Source of the DNA: Bordetella parapertussis
GTDB lineage: Bacteria; Cyanobacteriota; Cyanobacteriia; PCC-6307; Cyanobiaceae
Direction: 5' to 3'
NCBI GenBank assembly: GCA_943324725.2
Contig: CALPMR020000013.1
Coordinates: forward strand, 1 to 23,910
DNA: 23,910 nt
A program made the position numbers and the translations under genes. Below are positions 1-7,035 of this stretch, piece after piece; the first letter of the stretch is position 1; every line of letters begins with the position of its first letter. Under the pieces are notes generated by a model that was not told the origin of the DNA, made no database searches, and worked only from the letters and a program-made list of their open reading frames with translations.

Positions 1-50
1 ACATCGCCCATTTCCTTGACCTTGGCAAGCAGATCGGTGCCAGTGAGCAT
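1..50 (-). CDS. cyAbrB-like transcriptional regulator, N-terminal fragment (cut by window edge)
   Basis: Only the first 16 codons are inside the window, read on the minus strand from an ATG at 50. They give MLTGTDLLAKVKEMGDV, which resembles the start of the cyanobacterial AbrB-like (cyAbrB) regulators, whose N-terminus commonly reads like 'GTDLLAKVKELGDVSKSDLVRACGY'. That resemblance is from memory of the family, not from a search. cyAbrB proteins are DNA-binding regulators that affect carbon/nitrogen balance and other global responses in cyanobacteria. The rest of the gene lies to the left of the window, so domain content and length cannot be judged. The gene is divergent from the hli cassette, with 584 bases between the two starts, so the control region of both lies there. 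Confidence 0.6.
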   Translation of the reverse strand, partial: MLTGTDLLAKVKEMGD

Positions 51-634
51 GGCTATCACAACAGAATCATCATGGACATCATACCAATTGACGGCTGACA
101 CCTTGGGACCCTCTGGGTGGAATTATCACTGGATCGCTGCACTTCTGCACCCGGCGGAAAACCGGTCCTGGCCGCTGAGCCTTGATGGCGGCAGGGGCTG
201 CAAGGCGCTGATCCCCACCCGCAGCCTCCCGGCTTGTCACACCGTGCCTGAGGGCGGCTTGTCCGTCAGCCGATCCGATGGACTGCTGCAGGCACTGCTG
301 ATCGAGAAGGCTTCGCTCTTCTCCACCCTGCTGCCGCACTGGTAACTCAGGGCTCCCGTGTCACCCCCCCCTTGGCTGAGCACCGGTTGGCGTCAAAGCC
401 GGTTGACCGCAAGCAGCCGCACCGGCCTGATGCGCTGCACTGCAGCTGATGTGGAGGATTGGTCCGTCAGATTGCGCAGTCGCAGCGGTGAAGCTCCTGA
501 GGGCGAGGGCCCTTGGCGACGCAGAAACAGGGAAGACTCGGCGCCCTTGCAGGTTCCCGGCACCGTCAGCTGGGAGCGGCCGCGGCAGGCAGCTTCACAA
601 TCAGTTACGATTCACGAAACACTTCGAAACGTCC
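51..634. other. intergenic region between divergent cyAbrB-like gene and hli cassette
   Basis: These 584 bases separate the two divergent genes. Open frames of up to about 109 codons cross the region on both strands, but none has recognisable protein content, so they are not called as genes. It must contain the promoters of both flanking genes. A GTTAC element lies at 604-608, shortly before the hli start at 635, and the same pentamer occurs at 904-908 before the second hli. This is reminiscent of one half of the HLR1/RpaB site of light-regulated cyanobacterial promoters, but the second half is not visible. No hairpin with a T-run was seen. Confidence 0.4.
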
Positions 635-778
635 ATGGCTGATTCCGCTTCTCGCTTCGGGTTTGTCGCCTTCGCCGAAACCTGGAATGGCCGTCTGGCC
701 ATGCTCGGGTTTGTGATCGGCCTGGCCACCGAGCTGCTCACCGGTCAGAGCATCCTCTCCCAGATCGGTCTGGGCTGA
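635..778 (+). CDS. hli: high-light-inducible protein (Hli/SCP), 47 aa
   Basis: A 47-residue single-helix member of the chlorophyll a/b-binding superfamily. The diagnostic Hli helix is present: AETWNGRLAMLGFVIGLATE (residues 14-33) carries the E-x2-N-G-R-x-A-M-x-G chlorophyll-binding motif, followed by a typical TGQ...QIGLG tail. Hli proteins sit in the thylakoid membrane, bind chlorophyll and carotenoid, and protect photosystems and chlorophyll-synthesis intermediates under light stress. The ATG at 635 is chosen because the protein then has the usual compact Hli form (MADSASRFGFVAFAE); the frame is open further upstream but with unrelated content. It is the first gene of a three-gene cassette: a mini-membrane-protein gene starts 5 bases after its stop and a second hli follows. 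Confidence 0.93.
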   Translation: MADSASRFGFVAFAETWNGRLAMLGFVIGLATELLTGQSILSQIGLG

Positions 779-783
779 TCACC

Positions 784-897
784 ATGAGTACCGATTACAC
801 CGCAGCGATCACCGGCCTGATTGCCGTCGTCGTCCTGGTCACGGGGATGGTTGTTTTTGTGCTCAGCCGCCCCAGTGACCTGGCACCACGCAACTGA
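784..897 (+). CDS. 37-residue single-span membrane peptide between two hli genes
   Basis: ATG at 784 and TGA at 895-897 give MSTDYTAAITGLIAVVVLVT followed by GMVVFVLSRPSDLAPRN. A short polar N-terminus leads into one strongly hydrophobic segment (about residues 8-27) and a short positively charged tail, the layout of tiny photosynthetic membrane subunits. I cannot assign it to a named Psb, Pet, Ndh or Psa subunit. It lies 5 bases after the first hli stop and 36 bases before the second hli start, all on the same strand, so co-transcription is very likely. Function is unknown; a role as a thylakoid peptide partnering with Hli proteins is inference from position only. Confidence 0.72.
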   Translation: MSTDYTAAITGLIAVVVLVTGMVVFVLSRPSDLAPRN

Positions 898-933
898 ATC
901 ACTGTTACTTCCAATCCAACATCCACAAGAACG

Positions 934-1170
934 ATGACCAACACCCCTGTCAACGAGACCTCGTTCAGCAACCGTGCAGAAGAACTGATCCACATGGAAC
1001 AGCTCAAGCGCGTTGAGTTGTTCAACGGCCGCGCCGCCATGCTTGGCATCGTGATCGGCATCATCACCGAGGGTCTGACCGGTGCTGGCATCGCCCACCA
1101 GATCGGCCTTGGTGCTTTGGTGGATGGCTACGCGGCCTGTCACGCCCAGTTCCTGCCCTTCTGCTTCTGA
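934..1170 (+). CDS. hli: high-light-inducible protein (Hli/SCP), 78 aa with C-terminal extension
   Basis: A second Hli protein. The polar N-terminal stretch (residues 1-27) precedes the chlorophyll-binding helix, VELFNGRAAMLGIVIGIITE, which has the N-G-R-x-A-M-x-G core, and the TGxGIAHQIGLG end seen in many Hli proteins. After that point the protein continues for about 18 residues (ALVDGYAACHAQFLPFCF), a tail with two cysteines that the short neighbour lacks. The expected role is thylakoid photoprotection by pigment binding and energy quenching. The ATG at 934 is the first in frame after the preceding stop at 897. The gene ends 30 bases before a strong intrinsic terminator, which closes the cassette. 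Confidence 0.93.
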   Translation: MTNTPVNETSFSNRAEELIHMEQLKRVELFNGRAAMLGIVIGIITEGLTGAGIAHQIGLGALVDGYAACHAQFLPFCF

Positions 1171-1200
1171 ATCCCAGCCCCGATGGGGATGGATCGATTC

Positions 1201-1229
1201 ACCCCCCGGGCGATGCCTGGGGGGTTTTT
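1201..1229 (+). terminator. intrinsic terminator of the hli cassette
   Basis: Bases 1202-1211 pair with 1215-1224 in a 10-bp stem (C6 against G6, one G-T wobble) around a 3-base loop, extended by A1201-T1225, and are followed directly by five T (1225-1229). This is a textbook Rho-independent terminator, 30 bases after the stop of the second hli gene. Confidence 0.93.
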
Positions 1230-3068
1230 AGTTATCCATACCACTGACGCCGATGATTCCACCGGCTGCACCCGCCCAAGGCTGACGATCTGCAGATGCC
1301 TCTTCTCAAGCACCGGTCACGACCTGGTGATGAGATCAACAGGATGTCCGCGAGTCACTTGTCGGCAATCTTCAACAGTCCAGCTCCGCCATATCCACTT
1401 GTTGAGAGTACGAGCTTCCACAGCAATGGGATCGCCAATGCACTCGCTGCAGCTTGGTCCATTCCTGATCGCAGACCAGTCTGCCGGGCCTCCGCCAAAG
1501 GCCTTCAGCTGTTGCTGAGCTGCACCCGGGAATCATGTTGCGGTCAAGGGGCCAACAGGTTCATGGTGAGCTGCCTGCTTCTGGCCTTTGAACGGCTGGC
1601 TGCCTGATCGTCGTGCTGGCGGATTGCGGTTGGGCTGGGAGTCCGGATCTGGATATCTGACTATGCTCCCCATCCCCGTAACCGCAAGCCTCAGCGGATT
1701 AGTATCACCCTTCCCTGAGCGCTCTATCAGCACATGCTTGATGTCAGCGATAAGCAGGGGCGATCACTCTCCAACATCGCCACCCACTGGTTGGAGTGCC
1801 AGGCAAGAGCGATCAACAACCGGAGTGCCTGAGGCCTTAGATCCCGTGCTTTGGTAAGACTCGCCTTGCCCAGCCGCCGTGGCAGACGCTGGGGAGCGAC
1901 CAGGCATGATGGCTCAACTTCCCTCAAATCTGTGGGTGAGTTTACAAGGACGATCTCAGAATCACCAGACTTCTTGATGACCGATCAACCTCGGCGACCT
2001 TCAAGGTCAACTCCGGGAATGGCGTGCGGCAGTACATCGCATTGGCGATCCGTTATGCCCCGATCACAATCACAAAGCAGCAATTGAATCTGAAGCAGTA
2101 TCCATCTAGGTTGCGGCGGGGCCATTGGTCAACAGTGAAGATGCGGAGCGACGCAAGCAAGTTGATGTTCCTGTTGTCCAACGGCATGATGATTCGGCGG
2201 AACCCAGGTCAATCAATGGGATGGCGGCCTTTGATGGCGATCAACCCATGCGTGCAGTCGGCAGCGCCGACAGAACGAGAGCCCAACATGCCATCGGTGA
2301 GCACAAAGCAGCTGGCTGCCAGATACAGCTGGCTCAGTGCGCTGTTAAACCTGGGCTGAAGTCGGAAATGATCAGCATCTCAGCCTCCAGTCTCCGACCT
2401 GCCCAGCTACAAGGAAGGACGGCGCTGCATTCGGAGATGGCAGTCATGTGGTGGCTATTGGCTGCGAGCTGGATCTGTTGCTGCAAGTTGTGGACCAGCG
2501 TCAGTCATTAATTTTACGTATGATCAGAATATGCAGATGCCAGGCAGTGTTGTTGATGACACTTCAATGACGGCTCAACTTATCTGAGATGATCCACGTC
2601 CATCATGACAGGGAAGCCTGCCGCTTGGGCCTGGAGAATCAGATTCTCAGTGACGCTTTGGGGCTTCCATGATCATGCTTGGCTGCTGCACAAAATCTTG
2701 ATAGCAGGTGCGATTTTTATCGTGAGGAGCGGCTGGGTGCAGATCTGCTCGTGATCATGTCCATCACGGCGCGAACGGCGCGGAAGTCCTTGGACCAGTT
2801 CCCGTACTTCAGAGTCCCCTCACATGGCATCTCTGCGCTAGAGAGACTCTGGAATTTCGCATGGTGAGGCTCTCCCGGGACTGGATGCCGTTTGTGACGC
2901 CCCAGTGCCGAAGGATCGAAGCAGCCTTGCTTAGGCTGAACGCGCGCCGCTCGATGGAGGGCACCCGTCACTGGCTGAGCTGCAATCTCAACCTCAGAAC
3001 CACCAGCGAGCGGAACAACCTGACAAGTCAATTGACTGTATCCATTGTTCAATGGACGTCCCTTTGCC
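1230..3068. other. gene-poor, lower-GC block with no recognisable gene
   Basis: About 1.8 kb without an ORF that reads as a known protein, in a window where everything else is densely coding. Sample lines in the block are about 45% GC (for example 2041-2100 and 2521-2580), clearly lower than the GC-rich coding regions around it. Short frames of 60-130 codons occur on both strands but break repeatedly. Reading them I found no transposase motif, no terminal inverted repeats and no tRNA fold. Possible explanations are decayed genes, a remnant of acquired DNA, or an undescribed non-coding element. Nothing more specific can be supported from the sequence alone. Confidence 0.5.
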
Positions 3069-3248
3069 ATGGCCAGCCACTCAGCCAGTGGTGGCGATGA
3101 GGTGCTGACAGCCCTGCGTATTCAGCTGGCCCATCTCGGTGCCCATGTGGTCAGACGGCAACTGGTGGCCCCGTTGTCCAAGCCTGCCCAGGACAGCAGT
3201 ATCGAAGCCATCCTGCAGGCCTTGATCCGGATCCAGGCCGCCGGCTGA
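3069..3248 (+). CDS. possible small hypothetical protein, 59 aa
   Basis: An ATG at 3069 opens a 59-residue frame ending at TGA 3246-3248. Its codons are GC-rich at the third position (GCC, CTG, GTG, CAG, ATC), like the genuine genes here and unlike the preceding gene-poor block. The protein is likely helical: EVLTALRIQLAHLGAHVVRR in the first half and SIEAILQALIRIQAAG at the end, with no membrane segment and no cysteines. I do not recognise a family. A 62-codon frame on the opposite strand covers the same bases and reads less like a protein. No clear ribosome-binding site precedes the ATG. Function unknown. Confidence 0.4.
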   Translation: MASHSASGGDEVLTALRIQLAHLGAHVVRRQLVAPLSKPAQDSSIEAILQALIRIQAAG

Positions 3249-3357
3249 CGCATCAGCGCAATTGAGCACTCAAATCGCTGAGCTGGTGTCCATGGCTTCG
3301 CGCCTTGGGGGCGGCTTTGTTGCTGCGATCTCAACGCCTCAGCTCCGCCAGCGCCGT

Positions 3358-3380
3358 GGCAGCCCATGCCATGGGCTGCT
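3358..3380. terminator. hairpin between convergent genes
   Basis: A 9-10 bp stem, G3359-T3367 pairing with A3371-C3379, around a 3-base loop (GCC). It lies about 50 bases beyond the stop of the minus-strand Fe-S gene (3431) and about 110 bases beyond the small plus-strand ORF, so it could end either transcript. There is no T-run on either strand, so an intrinsic terminator is plausible but not certain. Confidence 0.4.
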
Positions 3381-3430
3381 GATGCTCATCCTTGGCTATG
3401 ACGGCATGTGTTTCCTCCCACCAGGGCATC

Positions 3431-5608
3431 TCAGCTCACCAGCCAACGTCCACCGATTCCCAGCAGCAGCGGCAGGCCACTGATCCACAACCAGTGCCTG
3501 AGCTCAAGTTGCAGCAGACGTCGAAGCAGCACAATCGAGCCCAGCACGCCGATCACCACCACCAGGCTCTGGCAAAAGGCGATCACATGTCCGTCTGCAC
3601 TCCATTGCCAACCACTGGCGTCCCAGGCTGGTTGCAGCTCAGCAAGCGTCACCGGCAGCAGACGCCCCGCCTCCGCCATGCCCAGCGCCAGATGGTGGGC
3701 CAGCATCAGGGCCCAGAGCAAGGGCAATAGGGCATAGAGCACCAACCAGGGGCGGGCGCCTCTCTGAACGCGGGACTGTACGGGGCGCCAGATCAGCCAG
3801 ACGGCTGACGGCAAAGCCAGAGCAAGGGCCGCAAATGCCAGTCGTGGCAGCAGCGGGCCACTCTGAAGAGACACGGGCGCCAGGGGCAACCAGCCCAGCA
3901 GCCGGCTCCAGTGCTGCAGGCTGAGCCCACCGGCCAGCACCAGAATCAACCCCGCCTCTCCCTGCGGCGGTGCCATCTCGCGCTGCAGATCAGCAGCGGG
4001 CGGACGCAGGCGCAATTGCACCGAGCGATGGGGACAGGCCTGGGCGCAGGTCAGACACAGCACGCAATTGCGGTTGTCATCGAGATGGGCAGGGTGGGTG
4101 CCGAGCGGACAACCCTCACTGGCCATGCCTTCCCCTTCCGCTGGCCCACCCTTGAAGCAGGCATAGGTGCTGCAACTACCGCTGCAGGTGCCCACCTGGG
4201 CCCGCAGTTCGCTGATGGCGAGCTTGGCGAACAGGCCATTCATGCCGCCGATCGGGCAGAGATGGCGGCACCAGAAGCGCTTTTCAAACCGCAGCGAACC
4301 GAGTACCGCACCGGCGGTGATCAGCAGCAGCAGGCAGCTGCTCAGACGGGCACTGTCCACCAGATGCCAGACCTCCTCCCAGATCAGAATCGCCGCGAAA
4401 CCAGCGGCCAGGGCCGGTGCCGCCCAGCGATCGGTTTCACCGCGGGGCCAGCGCTGGGGCTGCAGGCCCAGCGCTTTCGCCAGCCGCTGGCTGATCTCGC
4501 CCCAGACCATGAAGGGGCAGAAGGAGCACCACAGCCGCCCCACCAGGGGATAGCCCAACAGGATCAACGGCCACCACCAGGCCCAGAACAGGCTCAGGGC
4601 GCCGTTGTGCTGGCGGTCCTGGGGGCCGAGCCAGAGCCAGAGATTCACCAGCACGAACACCCAGCTGACCAGGCCGAACAGCAGCCCATTCCAAAGGCGG
4701 GGCGAACGCATCCATTCCCGCAGCTGCGGTTTCCAGCGCCAGAGATCGAAGCGGGCCCGCTGCGGAGCGCGGCGGCCTGTCCAGAACACGTCATCAGGCA
4801 GCTGCTGGGGATTGCTGCCGGCGCACTGGCGCAGGGCCCGCTCGACCAGCTCGGTCAACTCGCGCAGATTGCCCGGAAAATCGTAGGTCTGCAGCCGCTT
4901 GACCAGCTCCTCGCTGACACTGGGCGGCCGACTCCAGCCCAGGCTGAGCGCCTTCTGCCGCACGCCGTAGCGCAGCCATTCCCCCAGATCCTGTCGGCGC
5001 ACCCGCAGCGGCGGCACCCGGATCAGCTGGCAACAGCCATCGAACTCCGGCAGCGCCTTCTCCGCCGTGAAAAAGACCCGGCCTGGAAACACGAAGTGCC
5101 GGCCGGGTTGATCGGGATCGCTCCAGCTGCCGTCACGGGCCAGGCGCAGCAGCAGCGGTCGCAACTCCGCCGGCGCCAGATCCACCTGATCGATCAGCAG
5201 CGAGCCACCGCCGAGACACTCCAGCAGGGACGCCTCGGCGGGGCCACTGGCAAACAACTCAGCGCCATCAGGCCGCAGCAGAGCGGCATTGAGACGCACC
5301 ATCAACTGGTTGCGGGCCGAGGAGCCGAAGTGGATCAAGGCGGCGATGTTGTCCTTTTCCAGGCCCGGTTCACCGCTGATCAGCACCGCTCGGCCAGCGA
5401 CCGCGATCGAGGCCCGGCGAATCGCATCCCGCAGGTTCTGGGCATAGCGACTGCTGCCGACGATGCCGCGGCGCACGCGCCCCAACAGATGGGGAGCCAG
5501 ACGCAGCAGACAGGTCGCCGAGGCGGCCGCCGGCTCACTCGCAAGCCCGGCAGGGGATTCAAGCCGCTGGTCGTTGGCCGGCCCGCGGTTCTGGGACGCC
5601 GATGTCAC
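3431..5608 (-). CDS. degenerate sigma-54-activator-like AAA+ domain fused to a polytopic 4Fe-4S membrane protein
   Basis: A 725-residue protein if started at the GTG at 5608; no in-frame ATG exists before the AAA+ region, and starts further upstream would overlap the divergent GST gene. Residues about 50-265 form an NtrC/PspF-type AAA+ domain: Walker A GEPGLEKD (79-86), Walker B LLIDQVD (137-143), and the FPGNLRELTELVERAL segment (244-259) typical of these activators. The sigma-54 contact motif GAFTGA is absent, the Walker B glutamate is Gln, and the usual arginine-finger region is lost. Residues about 305-725 are a NapH/NosR/YccM-like membrane module with several hydrophobic spans, CSFCP (361-365), CRHLCP (447-452), an extra cysteine group at 475, 479, 484 and 500, and a ferredoxin motif C-x2-C-x2-C-x3-CP (515-526). 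A redox or sensing role at a membrane is inferred. Exact start uncertain. Confidence 0.85.
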   Translation of the reverse strand: MTSASQNRGPANDQRLESPAGLASEPAAASATCLLRLAPHLLGRVRRGIVGSSRYAQNLRDAIRRASIAVAGRAVLISGEPGLEKDNIAALIHFGSSARNQLMVRLNAALLRPDGAELFASGPAEASLLECLGGGSLLIDQVDLAPAELRPLLLRLARDGSWSDPDQPGRHFVFPGRVFFTAEKALPEFDGCCQLIRVPPLRVRRQDLGEWLRYGVRQKALSLGWSRPPSVSEELVKRLQTYDFPGNLRELTELVERALRQCAGSNPQQLPDDVFWTGRRAPQRARFDLWRWKPQLREWMRSPRLWNGLLFGLVSWVFVLVNLWLWLGPQDRQHNGALSLFWAWWWPLILLGYPLVGRLWCSFCPFMVWGEISQRLAKALGLQPQRWPRGETDRWAAPALAAGFAAILIWEEVWHLVDSARLSSCLLLLITAGAVLGSLRFEKRFWCRHLCPIGGMNGLFAKLAISELRAQVGTCSGSCSTYACFKGGPAEGEGMASEGCPLGTHPAHLDDNRNCVLCLTCAQACPHRSVQLRLRPPAADLQREMAPPQGEAGLILVLAGGLSLQHWSRLLGWLPLAPVSLQSGPLLPRLAFAALALALPSAVWLIWRPVQSRVQRGARPWLVLYALLPLLWALMLAHHLALGMAEAGRLLPVTLAELQPAWDASGWQWSADGHVIAFCQSLVVVIGVLGSIVLLRRLLQLELRHWLWISGLPLLLGIGGRWLVS

Positions 5609-5671
5609 GCCTGGTCCACGGCTGGCTCGATTCTGGACCGTGGATGATGGGGTTGTTGTTCCCGCTTCACA

Positions 5672-6286
5672 ATGAGCCTGAGCCTCTATGGCGGCGCCCG
5701 CAGCCGGGCGTCGATGGTCCGCTGGTATCTCGAGGAGAAAGGGATCGCTTACCAGTGGATCAGCCTCGACATGGGCGCCGCAGAGCATCGGCAGGAGGAC
5801 TTCCTGGCAATCAACCCCTTCGGCAAAGTGCCTGCCTTGGTGGATGACACCCTGCTGGGCCCTGATGGCGGCCCACTGAAATTGTTCGAGAGTGGCGCGA
5901 TCCTCCAGCATCTGGCGGAACAGCACGGTCATGAGTTCGTGGGCGAGACGGCCGCCGTTCGCCGCTCGCTGACGCTGCAGTGGCTGCTGTACGCCAATGC
6001 CACCTTCGGCCCTGCTCTGATCCTGGCCGCCAGCAAACCGGAGGAACTGGAACGGCAGCTGGCCACCCTCGATCAGCTGCTCGGGGCTGGCCCCTCCCTG
6101 TTGGGGGCCTGCGCCGCCAGCGGCGAACCGACCTGGGGTGCTGCCGATTGCGCGGTTCAGTCCTATCTGGCCTACCTGCCCCTGTTCTGCCCCCAGGTGG
6201 ATCTGGCCCCCTTCCCCCACGTCCAGGCCAGCATCGAGGCCACACGCCAACGGCCCGCCTACCAGCTGGCGATGGGTCAGCGCTGA
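5672..6286 (+). CDS. glutathione S-transferase family protein
   Basis: A 204-residue soluble protein of normal GST length. The N-terminal thioredoxin-like domain starts SLSLYGGARSRASMVRWYLE and contains the glutathione-site proline loop NPFGKVPALVDD (about residues 48-59) and the FESGAILQHLAE segment (about 71-82) that carries the conserved Glu-Ser pair contacting glutathione. The second half (about 95-204) fits the all-helical GST C-terminal domain. Expected role: glutathione-dependent conjugation or peroxide/electrophile detoxification in the cytoplasm; the substrate cannot be told. The ATG at 5672 begins the canonical domain directly. It is divergent from the AAA+/Fe-S gene, with about 60 bases between starts, and its TGA overlaps the next ATG by one base, so it is translationally coupled to pdeM. 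Confidence 0.9.
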   Translation: MSLSLYGGARSRASMVRWYLEEKGIAYQWISLDMGAAEHRQEDFLAINPFGKVPALVDDTLLGPDGGPLKLFESGAILQHLAEQHGHEFVGETAAVRRSLTLQWLLYANATFGPALILAASKPEELERQLATLDQLLGAGPSLLGACAASGEPTWGAADCAVQSYLAYLPLFCPQVDLAPFPHVQASIEATRQRPAYQLAMGQR

Positions 6287-7035
6287 TGGTCGTCGCCGCG
6301 ATCACAGAAGCCGGTGCCGCTCAGGCAGGGTGCGCACCCGCCAGCCAGGCCCCGTTCCTGTGGCAGGGCCATCGCCTTGAGCTGCTGGCCGCCCGGGCCC
6401 TCTGGGATCCGGTCCAGGCCCTGCTGCTGGTGGCGGATCTGCATCTGGGCAAGGCCGAAAGCTTCCAGGCCCACGGCATTCCCCTCCCCAGTGATGGTGA
6501 CGCCCAGACCCTCAATGCCCTGCTAGAGCTCGCGCATCGCTGGCGGCCTCAACAGGTGGTGCTGCTCGGCGATCTGATCCATGATCGTCTTGGCCTCACC
6601 GAGAGCCTGCGGCAGAAACTGGCGGCACTGCCAGCCTTGCTGGGCTGTCCGCTGCGGCTGATCGCCGGCAACCATGACCGCGGCCAGTGGCATGAAGGGC
6701 TGCCCCAGGAGCCAGCCCAGGCGATCGGTCCCCTGTGGCTCAGCCATGGTCCCGATCCCCACCCCGGCCTGCTCAACATCTGCGGCCATCTCCATCCAGT
6801 GGTGCGCCTCGGTCGCGGCGGCGATCGACTGCGGCTGCCCTGCTTCGCCTTTGATCCACGCTGCCATCACCTGGTGCTGCCCTCGTTCGGTGCCCTCACC
6901 GGCGGCCATCCTTACCCGCAGCCCGCCGAGCTCTGGGTCGTGGCCGATGGCGCCATCGTGCCCTGGCCAGCGGCCAGCAGACCAGCAAGGGCAACCAGCA
7001 CCACCGGGACCCGACCAGGTGGGGGCAAGGTTTGA
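6286..7035 (+). CDS. pdeM: ligase-associated metallophosphoesterase PdeM-like
   Basis: A 249-residue calcineurin-like phosphoesterase. All metal-binding motifs are visible in order: VADLHLGKAES (D-x-H), LLGDLIHDR (GD), IAGNHDRG (GNHD), LSHGPDP, and ICGHLHP (GHxH). The DLHLGK form and the overall short length match the PdeM family ('ligase-associated DNA damage response endonuclease'), a Mn-dependent nuclease/phosphoesterase often encoded beside a DNA ligase and an Lhr-type helicase. Neither partner is in this window; instead it sits between a GST gene and a hypothetical gene. The ATG at 6286 shares one base with the GST stop; the frame is open upstream but that part is shadow of GST. The last about 25 residues (PAASRPARATSTTGTRPGGGKV) are a low-complexity tail. 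Confidence 0.87.
   Translation: MVVAAITEAGAAQAGCAPASQAPFLWQGHRLELLAARALWDPVQALLLVADLHLGKAESFQAHGIPLPSDGDAQTLNALLELAHRWRPQQVVLLGDLIHDRLGLTESLRQKLAALPALLGCPLRLIAGNHDRGQWHEGLPQEPAQAIGPLWLSHGPDPHPGLLNICGHLHPVVRLGRGGDRLRLPCFAFDPRCHHLVLPSFGALTGGHPYPQPAELWVVADGAIVPWPAASRPARATSTTGTRPGGGKV

Noticed and set aside
604..613. Possible HLR1 (RpaB) site before the first hli gene
   Set aside because: Only one GTTAC-like half is present here and at 904-908; the spaced second half needed for HLR1 is not visible.
1230..3068. Insertion-sequence or transposase remnant
   Set aside because: No transposase motif, no terminal inverted repeats and no target duplication could be seen in the readable frames.
3911..5647. 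578-codon plus-strand frame opposite the AAA+/Fe-S gene
   Set aside because: Low-complexity Gln/Ala/Arg-rich translation without motifs; the minus-strand protein has clear AAA+ and Fe-S motifs.
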